Numbered from the stretch's first letter, positions 10,841 through 22,650 are shown. The stretch: DNA of 64,000 nucleotides from Thereva unica (GCA_949987705.1 OX465282.1:95716070-95780069), one strand, 5' to 3'. Notes: generated by a model from the sequence alone, not told the origin. Translations and numbers: made by a program.

Positions 10841-11017
10841 CGTGATTTAAAGCGATATACCAAGTCTATGCACTTTCACGTACGAGGTAAGTTTAAGAAC
10901 ATAAGCCTCATAAACGTTCATGCACTTACAGAAGAGTCCTTAGACAATGAAAAGCAGGATTTTGCCCCTTCATAGTATTTAAATATTATCTTGGGGGATT
11001 TGAAAGTGTTATGTAAG
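10840..11017 (+). pseudogene. RTE-like endonuclease domain scrap
   Basis: The translation reads MHFHVRGKFKNISLINVHAL and, after a stop, IILGDLKVL. The block NISLINVHAPT...ILGDFNAK is characteristic of the APE-type endonuclease of RTE-like LINEs. Here GDFN has become GDLK and a TAG interrupts the frame. It may be the missing N-terminal region of an RTE-N-type copy, but the pieces are 6 kb apart. Confidence 0.6.
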
Positions 11018-11777
11018 AATACTTCTTACTTGCAATGTGTTTTTAGTGTTTAAGTATCTTGCTGTGCCTTAAACATTGTATCCATTGCATAACTTTTCTG
11101 TACCCCATTTCTGTTGAAGAGTCGTGGGATAAAGTGCTTATTTTGCAAATCACGTGTTAATATGAAATTATATACATAGATATAATAGTGGCAAGGAGAA
11201 AGTATGAACCCATTACAATGGTTAACCCGGATGAGCAGCGGGGCTCGTTAAGGGATGATATTATTAAGGGGTCGTCCATAAATTAAGTGAGGCGTTTAGG
11301 GGAGGGGGAGGGTCGAGTAACCCAATCTCGCCAAATATCACGTATTTTTTTCCTCCAGAAACAGTGTAAATTTGGTAAAAAACTGGGTGAAATTAAGTAA
11401 AACATATTTCTCCACTAAAGCCCCCATTTACTTTCAAGCCGCCGGCAGGCCAGTTCGGCAGGCCCGGCCACACAATACTCAGTCTGACTGAGGAATGAGG
11501 ACTTCAGGTATCCGCCTGACTGGCCGTGGCATGCAGGTGACATCATGATTCCCTACAGACACGCTGGCGAAGACGACAGCTTAATATAGCAGGCTGTTAA
11601 TTCAAATGAAAAAATGCTCATGGCCTCAACGAAAACTTGAAACACACAAACAGATTCGTGATTGAAAAAACCTTTAAAATACACGGACCACAATATTTGC
11701 AGGGGCAGGCGGCGCGGAGAATTTTAATGTATTGGAAATGCCGTTTCGGCTTTCGTGCCAATATGCTTGTGCCTTAA

Positions 11778-11931
11778 AGGTCCCCACACACGGTCAAATT
11801 GGATGTACATCGAAGGCCGGATGTACAACCAAAACTATCGATTGTGGGCCGGTCGGCCGATCAAAACTCATTGCGCTTATGGGTTTGATGAAAATCAGGA
11901 TGTACATCCAATTTGACCGTGTATGGGGGCC
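11778..11931. mobile_element. F MITE copy 1 with TTAA target duplication
   Basis: A 154-bp element within E copy 1. Its ends carry inverted repeats containing CACGGTCAAATTGGATGTAC and both sides show TTAA (11774-11777, 11932-11935), as in piggyBac-like MITEs. A second copy is at 54634-54780. Confidence 0.8.
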
Positions 11932-12424
11932 TTAAGGCGGCTCCAGACTCATGCCGTGAGCACCCGCGAATGCGAGTGGAGGTAGTTTTCGCGTCTAACT
12001 CGCGCCTTGCTTTCAGGTCCGACTGGATACGTTGTGAATTCGAACCGTAAATTCACGGCTTGGTTGAGACTGAATAGAAGTTCAGATTTTCAGCCACAAA
12101 CTGACGTTAAATAGCCACACACATAAAGATTTTTGTCGGTTTTCTTGGACTGTAGACGCCATTCAGTTGGCGGGCGGGGAGGTGGGTGGCGATACTTGGC
12201 TTCAAGGCAAGAACTTTCAGGCCACGGCCCGCCGTTGACCTGTGTGTGAAAGGGGGCCTTAAGATATGACTAAATCGCACACAAAATTTTTTATGGGGCG
12301 CCAGAAAGTATCATAGTAGTCGCTTGACTGTTTAGCCGCCACCGGTCAGCCAAACGCGCGACTCGACGAATGCTGCGGCGTACAAGCCAAGTAAAACTGA
12401 CCCGCGAAAATGACATTGGAATAT

Positions 12425-12680
12425 TCGCTCATCCGGAAGAAAAGGGTTACAACTCAAAAAACTTCTTTTTTCAGAAGAAGAAATGTTACCGTCTTCTCAG
12501 TAAGTGATATATGGCATGTGACGACACCAAAGGGATAAAATGTTGCCAGCGATCGGCCAGAAAGCGAAGCGTGCATGTAACATTATTTCCCATAAAATTA
12601 ATCATAATTTTGAGTTGATACATATAGAAAACTAAAAAATGTAAAATTTTGAAATGTAACTCTCTTCTTCCGGATGAGCG
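12425..12680. mobile_element. MITE nested in E copy 1
   Basis: The ends TCGCTCATCCGGAAGA and TCTTCCGGATGAGCG are inverted repeats flanked by ATAT on each side. E copies at 48.9 kb and 52.2 kb have an uninterrupted GAATATAGAA-type sequence at this place, giving paralogous empty sites. Confidence 0.75.
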
Positions 12681-13193
12681 ATATGTAGAACTACAGGAAG
12701 GGCCCTCGACGAATTTTAGCGTAATGAAATTCTTGTTGAGTCTGCATGCTCACGTTTTGGTAGTTGTGTGTCCACAAGTAGGAGTTCGAATTATCAATTA
12801 TCTTTAATTATATCTTGTGTTTACGCCCGTAAATACGTATTCTTACTGTTAAATACTAGAGATTTTTTAAAATCCAAAAAAAATCTCACGTGAAATTAGG
12901 GGGAGGGGATGGGGACGAGCCAAATCTTACGACATCTCATCAAGGAGGAGGGTGGTCGAAAAATCCCAAAAATTGCCTCACCTGGCTCAATGACAGAATC
13001 AACTCTAAGCTTGTAACTATTCCTGGCTATAACATATTTAGGAATGATCGTGTAGGGCGCACAGGTGGTGGCGTTGCAATTTACGTTCATCATAGCATAA
13101 GATCTTCAGTTATAATCTCTGCCACGTGCTGTCAAAATGCCCAATACTTGGCTGTCGAATTAATACTGGTGTAGAAAAGGCAATTGTAATTGA

Positions 13194-13445
13194 AGACCCT
13201 CGGGGAAAAACCAACTTAGTCCACTTTTTCAAAAATCAGAGAATTCAGCTCCATCTATTAGCTGCTAAGGTGTACTACAATTCAAAGTATTAACTATGGG
13301 GAAAAACCAACGTAGTCCTGACAAAATGAACGGGCAATAATAAAAGGTTCGGGGAAGAACCAACTGAGTCCATGGGAATGAGGGAAAAACTTTTATTTTT
13401 TGGAATTTTATTTTTTGGACTAAGTTGGTTTTTCCCCGAGGGTCT
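13194..13445. mobile_element. Small MITE with repeated GGGGAAAAACCAACTTAGTCC motif, inside D-LINE
   Basis: Termini AGACCCTCGGGGAAAAACCA and its complement form an inverted repeat. The motif GGGGAARAACCAACNNAGTC occurs at about 13202, 13301 and 13350 in direct orientation and inverted at 13417-13437. Removing the 252 bp restores the D-LINE endonuclease sequence around IGIYRPPS. Confidence 0.75.
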
Positions 13446-14685
13446 ACAATTGGTATTTACCGTCCACCTAGTATTTTTAGCCTTGATAACGTTAATGAGC
13501 TCAATATCGCCCTTTCAACGCTCACCAGAAAGTACCGCCACGTCATTACCTGTGGTGATTTTAATATTGATGCTTTAAAACCAAGCACCTCTCTAAGCAA
13601 TTTTAATTATCTTTTGCCAACTGCTTAATTTGGGAATCGTCAATAGCTTACCTACGTACTTTAATGCAATGGTTCCAGCACAATTGGATTATTTTCTGGT
13701 CGATGACATTCAGAAAATCTTGTTTCATAACCAAATTAGCCCACCTAGTAATTTTGATCTTGACTTTCTTTTTTTGCCCTATAAAATGCACCTTCGGCCT
13801 GTTTCTCAGTTCCAGACGATTTCTTTTCGTGACTTCAAACGCATCAATTTGCAGCAACTGGAGTTTGCGTGCCGAGAGTTATCTTGGGATCTTGTTTACT
13901 CAAGCTATAATATAAATGAAAAACTCCTATTTTAGTAAGCTGCTGGATACAAGTTTGCCTCCCAAGTAATCTCCGTAATCTTGGAGCTGTTGGTCAAAAT
14001 TACCTAAAAGCAGAGTTAGATCCTGATGTCCTGAATACATTCTTTTCTTCCACCTCCGATGCAGTCTGTAATTTACCTTCTTTCAAGTTAAATTATACTT
14101 CTGATGGCTTTACTCAATAAAATCTGAGGCGGTTGGCTCTGATGATTTTCCACTTAAGTTTTTAAAAATCATCGCACCGTTTGTATCAAATGTGCTCACG
14201 CATATCTTCAACTACTGTCTTACGTGTTCCCAATTTCCAACACAAGGGAAGTTAGCGTTGGTGGTACCTATTCCAAAAACAATTTCCCCTTTGCAACCCT
14301 CTGATTTCCGTCCAATTAGTCTTCTATGTTTTTTGTCGAAGGTATTTGAAAAAGTAATTTTTAAGCAACTTATTTTGTATATTGAAGAAAACTGTCTTCT
14401 TTCCGAATGGCAATCTGGCTTTAGAAGTTGTGAAACTGCACTACTAAAAGTCTCTTCTGATAACTATGATGCTTTGGACAACCGTAAAGTAACTTTCTTG
14501 ATTTTACTCGACTTCTCGAAGGCATTTGATTCGGTTGATCATGTAAAGCTCTTACAGAAATTAGGTAGTAATTTCGGTCTTGGTTCTACCGCCGTGAAAT
14601 CAAAGCTACTTGTCTGGTCGTTCTCAAATAGTTAAAATCCAGGATAAATTTTCCGAGCCCATACTTCTACGCTGTGGAATGCCAC

Positions 14686-14944
14686 GGTTTAGCTGTTCGT
14701 TTATAATAGAACAACTCGGTTGTGGAACTCTCTACCGCAGTCGGTGTTTCCGAGCTTATATAACATCTCTGAGTTCAAAGGCAAGGTTCTTCGACACCTA
14801 CTCATGCACCCTCCAGACCCCTAACCTATTCTTTCTATTCTATCCTTCAGATCAAGCTTACTTCTATACATTGCACCATGACTCGAACGACATGACGGAC
14901 TAGTAGTACAAAGGGTGACTCCTAAGCTTCATCGTATCACAAAA
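14686..14944 (+). mobile_element. B-LINE 3' fragment inserted in D-LINE PQG box
   Basis: This is the B-LINE tail (TAGAACAACTCGGTTGTGGA through ACATGACGGACTAGTAGTAC and CAAAAAAG). It splits D-LINE exactly inside the CCACAAGGC codons of the MPQGSILG motif; deleting it restores GGAATGCCACAAGGCTCTAT. Confidence 0.8.
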
Positions 14945-15078
14945 AAGGCTCTATTCTAGGTCACTTGCTATTTAGCATTTACATTAATGACCTTCCTCTT
15001 GTAATTAAAAGCACATCTATATACACTTATATGCTGATGATGTGCAAATCTACATAATTATGCCCATAGATTCAACCG

Positions 15079-17143
15079 TTAAAAAGCGGGAATTTGCTGG
15101 AAACCTACAAGACCTATTAAACCAGCAAATCGTTTCTGAAGACACAAATATTGAAGAATTGTGGAGTACGACGAAGGGCGCGATATTGACGGCTGCGGAA
15201 ATGAGCATCGGTTATGTCCAAAGAAACCAGCAACACTGGATCTCGGACACAACCTGGCAAAAAATAGAACGCAGAAGGGCCCTCAAAAATAACGTAAACT
15301 CTACAAACGACCCGGAAAGACGTCACCAATTAGAACGGGAATACTCCCAATTACATCGGGAGGTTAAGAGAAGTGTCCGGCGTGATAAAAGGCAGCAGAT
15401 AAATGAGCTCACACAGGCAACAGTAAGGTGCTGTACCAAATCACTAAACAGCCCTCGGGAAAGCACTCTACTAAAAAGCATGCCGTTAAGATTGCGGATG
15501 GAAGGCTGCTGTGCAGCGACGAAGAGCAACTCCGAAGATGGAGAGATTACTTCTTCGCCGCCCTGAATGGTACACTTACACAGGAACCTCAGGAAAACAA
15601 CAACAATGCACAGCCAATAAGAATCACCACTCGGGCCCCATCCAAGACGGAAATAGTAACCGCAATTCATGAGATGGCCAATGGTAAAGCAGCAGGAAAA
15701 GATGGCATCCCGCCAGAATTGTTGAAAGCCGACTCAAGCCTCATAGCCGACTCAAGCCTCATCCTAGAAATAGCATGGAACACCTGTACCTTTCCGGAGG
15801 ATTGGACGGAAGGTATCATAGTCAAAATACCAAAAAAGGGGGACCCAACAATATGCGACAACTGGAGAGGTATCTGTTTATTATCTACTGTGGGCAAAAT
15901 TTTGTCCCATATATTACTATCTAGGATAAGTGAGGCAGTTGATCGAACGCTTAGGAGGCAGCAGGCCGGATTCAGGAAGGGCCGCTCCTGTATTGATCGT
16001 ATTAACACCTTGAGAATAATAGTGGAGCAGTCTACTGAATTCCGATCCCCCCTTTACCTTGCTTTCGTAGACTATGAGAAAGCGTTCGACTCGGTTAATA
16101 GGAGCTTCATTTGGCAGGCACTACGGCGACGTGGACTGCCTGATAAAATAATAGAATTGATAAAAGCCCTATATAACAATTCCAAATGCAGAGTTCTCCA
16201 TAATGGAAAATTATCCGACATCTTTGAGGTGAGCTCAGCAGTACGACAAGGATGCCTACTTTCGCGTTTACTATTTCTTATAGTAATAAATGACATCCTT
16301 GTCGGCGCTCTAGATAATAGAACAGGCGGCATACAATGGGGTTTGCTAGACCGCCTTAAGGATCTCGACTACGCCGATGATATCTGTTTGCTGGCCCACA
16401 GACACCAGGACCTCAAAAACATGTTAAACAATTTGGCAACAGAAAGTAGTCCAGCAGGCTTAAGGCTAAATCCGACTAAAACTAAAGAAATGCGGATAAA
16501 TGCAAACACCATTGAACGAACAGCGCTGAATAACCGTGACGTGGAACTGGTAAATAAATTCTGCTACCTCGGTAGCATTATTACCGAAAATGGTGGGGCA
16601 GAAGAAGACGTCAGTTCCAGAATAAATAACGCACGAGGCGCATATGCATGCCTGTTCCACATATGGAGATCAACGGTGATTTCCACTAACACCAAATTGC
16701 GGCTGTTCAACTCCAACGTTAAGGCAGTTCTTTTGTATGGTTGCGAAACATGGAAAGTCACCCAATTCATAACAGGGCGCCTACAAGTCTTCATCAACAG
16801 ATGCCTTCGTCGTATCCTAAAAATCCGCTGGGAAGATAGAATTTCAAACGAAGAACTATGGCGCCGTGCCGGCCAAGAAAGGATAGACGACCAACTCATG
16901 CGAAGGAAATGGAATTGGGTTGGCCACACCTTGCGACGCGAAAACGAAAATCTAGCCAAACAGGCCCTTGACTGGAATCCGTAAGGTTCCCGTCGAGTAG
17001 AAAGACCTAGAACAACGTGGAGAAGAACCCTACTAGAAGAAGCCGCAACAACTGGGAGATCCTGGTCGAAGCTAAGAGCTGTCGCGCAAAACAGAGTCCG
17101 CTGGAGGGCAACTGTTTCCGCCCTATGTCCCATGAGGGATTAA
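15079..17143 (+). pseudogene. RTE-A reverse transcriptase (one frameshift, one nonsense)
   Basis: The N-terminal portion (linker between endonuclease and RT, with NQQHWISDTTWQKIERRRAL) is read in one frame to about 15425. The rest continues in another frame from about 15428. RT blocks include NGKAAGKDGIPPELLK, CDNWRGICLLSTVGKI, QQAGFRKGRSCIDR, DYEKAFDSV, SAVRQGCLLSRLLF and catalytic LDYADDICLLAH. KAVLLYGCETWK and RRKWNWVGHTLRRE mark the thumb and C-terminus. A TAA at 16982-16984, where related copies encode Gln, cuts the C-terminus; the frame then continues (GSRRVERPRTTWRRTL) to the natural TAA at 17141. It is very well preserved but non-functional in this form. Confidence 0.85.
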
Positions 17144-17162
17144 AGGAGTTTAAAGAAGAAAG
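15079..17162 (+). mobile_element. RTE-A: RTE-like LINE insertion with target duplication
   Basis: A 5'-truncated LINE lacking its endonuclease. ATAGATTCAACCG occurs at about 15066-15078 and again at 17163-17175, a 13-bp target duplication in D-LINE. The 3' end is TTAAAGGAGTTTAAAGAAG rather than a long poly-A. Confidence 0.85.
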
Positions 17163-17214
17163 ATAGATTCAACCGCTGAGTGTATTCGTAGACTTAATGA
17201 TGATTTGAGGAGTA

Positions 17215-18261
17215 GTCCAGTCAATTTAGACATCCGAGGGTACATAAATTCGCACCTAGCTGAAAATTGGTAGGATTGTTCAAAACACCGTTATAAATGA
17301 AATCTAAAAAGTCCCCATCGATCCGGCACCTGGAACCTGGATTTACTCGGGGTCAAAGGTCACAAAAACGGGTTTTTTGCGATTTTCAGCAAAACGGTAA
17401 CTTTTATCATAAAATAGTGTTTACAAAGTTTGTAGATTATGCGATTACCTACAAAAAAGGATCTTATACATTTTCCCGTACGAATTGTCATTCATGAGAT
17501 ATCGCCGTTTTAAATATTTACATAAAGCACTCGTATCCCCTCACTTGCAACTTGTATGGCCGAATTGCCATTTACTTAAACTTTAATAACTTCTAGACCG
17601 ATTATAGTAGAGCAACGTAATTAGGCTCATCTTTTAGGAAAATGTGTATTCTTTTATGTGAAAGAAATAACAGAAACCTTAGTGACTCCGTTTAAAAGAT
17701 ATGTAGGTTCAAAGTATGGGCAAACTGTCGTTTTTCAGCAGTTTGCCCATACTTTGAACCTACATATCTTTTAAACGGAGTCACTAAGGTTTCTGTTATT
17801 TCTTTCACATAAAAGAATACACATTTTCCTAAAAGATGAGCCTAATTACGTTGCTCTACTATAATCGGTCTAGAAGTTATTAAAGTTTAAGTAAATGGCA
17901 ATTCGGCCATACAAGTTGGAAGTGAGGGGATACGAGAGCTTTATGTAAATATTTAAAACGGCGATATCTCATGAATGACAATTCGTACGGGAAAATGTAT
18001 AAGATCCTTTTTTGTAGGTAATCGCATAATCTACAAACTTTGTAAACACTATTTTATGATAAAAGTTACCGTTTTGCTGAAAATCGCAAAAAACCCGTTT
18101 TTGTGACCTTTGACCCCGAGTAAATCCAGGTTCCAGGTGCCGGATCGATGGGGACTTTTTAGATTTCATTTATAACGGTGTTTTCAACAATCCTACCAAT
18201 TTTCAGCTAGGTGCGAATTTATGTACCTTCATACCTATTTTTTGGTCTAATTTGACCGGAC
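17215..18261. repeat. C foldback: near-perfect 1-kb palindrome (foldback element)
   Basis: Left arm 17215-17727 and right arm 17739-18261 are inverted copies around an 11-bp loop (TCGTTTTTCAG). Apart from the outermost about 25 bp, where the right arm has extra sequence, only a few mismatches were seen. The ends share GTCCRGTCAAWTTAGAC, and both sides show TA (17213-17214, 18262-18263), as for mariner-type targets. It interrupts D-LINE. Short frames in the arms are mirror images and not coding. A diverged relative is at 21895-22650. Confidence 0.85.
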
Positions 18262-18382
18262 TAGAGTATTTATGATTGGACTGTTAATAATAAACTGCCC
18301 CTAAAGCCTAGGAAATCTTCATGTCTGGTGGTTAGTAAGACTCCCTTTGTATTAAGCACACTCGCACCAATTATAATAAATT

Positions 18383-18979
18383 TTGCCTTATGTTGACTCA
18401 GTCAGAAACCTAGGTGTTGTGTTTAATTCTAAATTTAGTTGTTATAGTCATACGAGCAGAGTTCTTCAAAAAGTCTATGGATGCTTGCGTCAACTATGGG
18501 TAAGCTCTAGCCTTCTCACACCTGATATGCGTAAAATGCTTGTGATTGCTCTAATTATGCCACGCCTGAGGTATGGTAGTCTAATTTTCTCGAAACTTGA
18601 TTCAGTGTGTATGAGAAAAATGGAAGTTGCATTTAACGATTGTCTTCGTTTCGTCTATAAGCTAAGACGGCATGATCATATTACACCATATGCATCCAGC
18701 TTATTGGGTCTTACTTTTGCAAACCACCGCTCGTAGCACGAATTAAAATTTATCTTTAAGCTTATGAATAAAATGTGTCCACGTTATTTGTTTGAGAAAC
18801 TACGTTTCTTACAATCCAATAGGCAGGTAACATTATTGATTCCTAGGAGTAACTCGTCATTTGGTGATCGTTCTTACTTTGTCCAAGTTGCGCGTAAATG
18901 GAATGCCTTGCCCTGTGATATTCGGAGTGCCACATCTATCAGAACTTTCAGCAAGCTTTTAAAAGACCACTATAGTTGA
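18383..18979 (+). pseudogene. D-LINE reverse transcriptase C-terminus
   Basis: Two in-line frames separated by a stop at 18734-18736 encode the RT thumb and C-terminal region: SVRNLGVVFNSKFSCYSH, IMPRLRYGSLIFSKLD and LRFVYKLRRHDHITPYA, then RSNSSFGDRSYFVQVARKWN and TSIRTFSKLLKDHYS. It is the 3' coding end of D-LINE beyond the palindrome. Confidence 0.8.
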
Positions 18980-19169
18980 TTCTATCTTTCTTTCTTTTCA
19001 CTCTTTCTCTTTCATTCGCTCTTATCTTCTGCTCTCATTCTTTTCTATTTTATCAATTGTTCAAATATTTTTCATTTCCTCTTCTTTTATGTACAGTTAA
19101 GATGTTTAATCTTTGTACTCTACCAATAAATGTTATTATTATTATTATTAATTTATGGACGACCCCTAA

Positions 19170-20989
19170 ATACGTGTGTTACAGAATTTGCAAGCTCCAC
19201 CAAATCCTTCGAACATACAATTTGATAGTGATAAAGAATGCGAAGAAACCAGTACCAAGATTTGAATTATTATTTCAAGTTAAAGTGAAAGAGATATAAA
19301 TATGGAATAATAATTATAACCGTCACTTACATTGATTAGATGGGAGACAGGATGTCATGCGTCAGAAATCCTTTTTTTTGAATCATGGTCATAATACAGA
19401 AGAAGATTCTTCTCTGAAATAATTTCTATGGCCGTTTGGGTACTATTTCATGCCTGAAAGCCAAGTATTTTTAAGATCAATATAAGTAGGTTGTCTTGTA
19501 TGAATATTTCGAGAATTCTTTTTGTGTGTTAACCAGTAAGGATGACAACCGGAAGTATGATATTTATTAATACTGATTTTTATCTAAATCCCCTTTAATC
19601 ATTAAACTACATTTTTTTCATGATAATGCTTTACTATGTATGTCAATGCAATACCATATACTTTTATATTCTCATTTTCCACCTACAGAGCTAGGTTGAA
19701 GCATCTGGCAATAACAACGAAAACAAGGTGTTACAGTTGCCGAACAAAATTATATCGAATAAACACTGGTAGCATCACCATCGCGTCGAAATTTACTAAA
19801 CTTATCAAACAACTTTCGTGTTAATTAATAAACGATTTTCCTTTTTCCCGAAAAACAGCGGAAATTATTTATGACTCAACCCAAAAAAAAAGTTGTTTGT
19901 AAAATCAATAAATTCAGCAAGCACAAAACAGTTTTTGTTTTAAGTCCTTCAAAATTATATGTGTGTAGATTTAAGTACAAAAATCTGGATCAAGGTAGTC
20001 AGGAAATGAAAATGCTAGCTTTTATCGATTAGTTTTAAAAGGAACCGCTGATGACCATCTAATAACATGTTTCTAGGAGAACAACAATTCTAATTGCAGG
20101 AATCCTTTATGTCGTAGAAAAATGTCCTTTCCGATTGTTAGGGACAATCAAAGCAACAATTATCATACAAAAAAAAAAACAACAGAAAACTATATCTCGG
20201 TTATTTTCTGATGAATTTAACATGATTTTTTTCAACAAAAATATAAACTAAAAAAAAACTTAAAGACGACGACGCAAAACAGAAGCTACGGAAAGCACCA
20301 AAAAAATGTCGTCAACAACCAACTCAGAAAAAATAGACCTTATGAATCTGCCATGATTTATTGATGAGAGCATTCTCTTTAATATTAAAAAAGTTATCTA
20401 CTCTGTATGGACCCCCAATTGGTAGTCGCCATTCAGTGGGGGACTTCCCCATTTCCTTGCCTCATGTAATATTTTCATCAATCTGACACCCACACTGAGC
20501 GTTAATTTGCGGATCAATTCCATACGGAGACGCCAGATGTCACACCTGCGGCCTGATGCTGTTCAAAAAGTAATTCTTTTTATTTCCGCGCTGCGTGACA
20601 TCGTTTCTGCTGCTTTTTAATGTGCCGCTGATTTTCCATAATAAAATTATTAATTTTTCCATATTTTATTGCTATATAAATATGTATATGTGTGTATATT
20701 CTTTTATAGGATTTGGTCGGATGTTGATGAACAAAACGGAATCTGGGTCGATCTCAATGATTTTATCATTGCTTTCTGAATTATGTGTATATTTTTCAAG
20801 GATATTAAGGGAACCAACAACTTTTTGCAGAATCGAAGGTTTTAGCTTGTTGACAAATAAAGCGAAAATAAAAATTCTGTTAAATTTGGTTTATTTAGTA
20901 GTAACGAAGTATGTTCTCTACGGATTTCTTTTTTGCCGAACTGAAGTTTACAGATATTCCAACAAGACGTGACATTTTCTCCGACAAAA
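19170..20989. other. Intron sequence, no firm element
   Basis: AT-rich. GGTAGTCGCC at about 20413 complements a primer-binding-site-like word near 33889. The short frame at 20595-20972 shows no recognisable domain. Confidence 0.4.
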
Positions 20990-21240
20990 TGTCGTTGTGT
21001 GATCCGTTACGATGGCTCTTCCCCTGGTCATAATTATCGCCTAACCCAACTTGAAGATCACACATTGGGACATTTATTTGCCAACACCTAGAGTCAACAT
21101 CAGTAAGCCATTCACAAGGGTTGGCGTTGATTATGCTAGGTCCATCAAGACTCGTTTACTGAACCACCAGGGCTATCTACATTGTCGTGGTATTTAACCT
21201 GTTTTCAGCGGCCTTTCTTGCTGCATAACCGAGTTTCACA
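20990..21240 (+). pseudogene. BEL/Pao-like integrase scrap
   Basis: The plus-strand translation contains YLPTPRVNISKPFTRVGVDY followed by A-SIKTRLLNHQGYLHCR. The block LPxxRVxxSxPFTxxGVDYAGP is a hallmark of the integrase region of BEL/Pao LTR retrotransposons. Stops flank it and no LTRs or gag/protease were found. Confidence 0.55.
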
Positions 21241-21489
21241 GCCAGAAGAGAACTATGTACAAATATATATTTACACTGTTGTACCAGCTTCATTGGCGCG
21301 AAACCAAGAGCTGCTGACGAATGTCTCTGAAACTCGAGATGTCAATCTCTCTTGTAAATGAAAACAGACATCCGGCTGCCCTGACCTTACTAAGGACCTA
21401 TATGCTCGAGTTATCTCCCCAACACTCGCAATTAGATCTGCTCTTTCCACATTTGATTGTACCATTATGTGTTGTAAGCTCAAGAATTG

Positions 21490-21672
21490 CCCTATGTATT
21501 AACAGCCCGTCATGTCGTTGGTCTGGTAGGAAGCATAGCTCGAGTGATACAAAAGATTTGGCTATGAAGTGACAAGGGTGCCGCAGGAGGCGACGTTGGA
21601 CCCTATGCTTGAACTCTTACATATGGTAGAAGCTTGAAAAGGATTGTTCCGCAGTCGAGTTGTTCTACTTAA
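21490..21672 (-). mobile_element. B-LINE 3' end, left part (split by Harbinger-like insertion)
   Basis: The 3' end of a B-LINE on the minus strand (CCCGTCATGTCGTTGG ... GCAGTCGAGTTGTTCTA), aligned with 44280-44490. It continues at 24379 after the insertion. Confidence 0.7.
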
Positions 21673-21894
21673 GGCTGGTCGTCCACTGGAAGCGTATTCG
21701 AGCGGCTACGCGCTTTGGCTACACGCGGCTATGCGCGACCGATCCAACATAAAGAATTTCATACAAACATCGTCCACTGCAAGCGGCTTTGAGCGGGCGG
21801 CTATAGGCGTATTCGAGCGTGCCGCGCGAATCCAAATTAATTTGGATCGGTCGCGTGTAGCCGCTCGAATCAGGAAATAATTTTTTCCAAATAG

Positions 21895-22650
21895 TACAGG
21901 AAAAACTGTAAAAATAGCGGAAATGATTGGGTACAGGCTGAAAATTGGCACAGAGCTTCCTTTTAGGGTTCTCAATAAGGGATTATAAAATCTACCGATT
22001 TTCTACCCCGGGAAGCTCATTTTTTAGGGGGTTTTAGGGTCAATATATCAGTTTTTTGCAAATACATCTGAAACCGTAAGTCCTATAATAAAATAATGTT
22101 CACAAAGTTTGTAGATCATGCGATTCTCTACTAAAAAAGTTATTATACATTTTCCCGTACGAATTGCCATTCAAGATATATCACCGTTTTAAAGATTTAA
22201 AATACTCATATGCACTCATTCACGACTTGTATAGGTTATCAGACGTTCAAGTTGGACTACGTTGTTAATTTTTTTAGGGATGATTCCTGGATGTATTTGG
22301 AGAAAATATTGTTTTAGAGAGGGGGTTAACTACTAAAATACAGGGTGTTTACGAAAAAAAAAATGTATTTTGTTTTAATTTATTTAGAGTTGAATAACTA
22401 GTTTACTAATTATCGTAAAGAAATATACTTAGACTCATCTTTTAGGTGAATGCGTATTCTTTTATTTGATATAAATAACAGGAACTAGAGTGACTCCATT
22501 TAGAAAATATGTAGGTTGACAATATGAGCAAAATGCTAAAAAACGAATAAAATTGTGATTTTGTACTATAACCCCTTATTGAGAACTCTAAATGGAAGCT
22601 CTGTGCCAATTTACAGCCTGTACCCAATCATTTCCGCTATTCCGCTTTTT
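21895..22650. repeat. Diverged C-foldback relative inside the Harbinger-like element
   Basis: Ends at about 21905-21990 and 22560-22645 are inverted copies (AATGATTGGGTACAGGCTG and complement). Internal blocks at 22095-22200 and 22432-22530 match one arm of the 17.2-18.3 kb palindrome (ACAAAGTTTGTAGATCATGC; AGACTCATCTTTTAGG). Confidence 0.65.

Larger units (their letters stand above)
12982..19150 (+). mobile_element. D-LINE: Jockey-like LINE, 5'-truncated, split by four insertions
   Basis: Coding blocks continue in order across the insertions. Endonuclease start TWLNDRINSKLVTIPGYNIF is followed by GIYRPPS and CGDFNIDALKP. The RT begins with IPKTISPLQPSDFRPISLL, SGFRSCETALLK and LDFSKAFDSVDH. 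The PQG box is split at 14685/14945, then SILG...FSIYINDLP and YMLMM/YADDVQIY at 15030-15060 follow. DSTAECIRRLNDDLR lies at 17166-17210. Thumb and C-terminus (RNLGVVFNSKFS, ARKWNALPCDIRSATS) run to TGA at 18977. It ends with AATAAATG(TTATT)n at 19122-19150. Stops and frameshifts show it is dead. Insertions inside it are 13194-13445, 14686-14944, 15079-17162 and 17215-18261. Confidence 0.8.
11265..19169. mobile_element. E element copy 1 (PIF/Harbinger-like) split by nested insertions
   Basis: Left end GGGGTCGTCCATAAATTA at 11268 and right end TAATTTATGGACGACCCC at 19149-19166 are inverted repeats flanked by TAA (11265-11267 and 19167-19169), the 3-bp TWA-type duplication of PIF/Harbinger elements. 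Internal sequence (11400-12300, 12700-12981) matches copies at 37893-40700, 48180-49000 and 51540-52553. The right end is interrupted at 12981 by D-LINE and resumes at about 19149. No transposase frame is present, so the element is non-autonomous. Confidence 0.75.

Noticed and set aside
17297..18169. Identical 66-codon frames on both strands
   Set aside because: They are the two arms of the palindrome and not a conserved protein.
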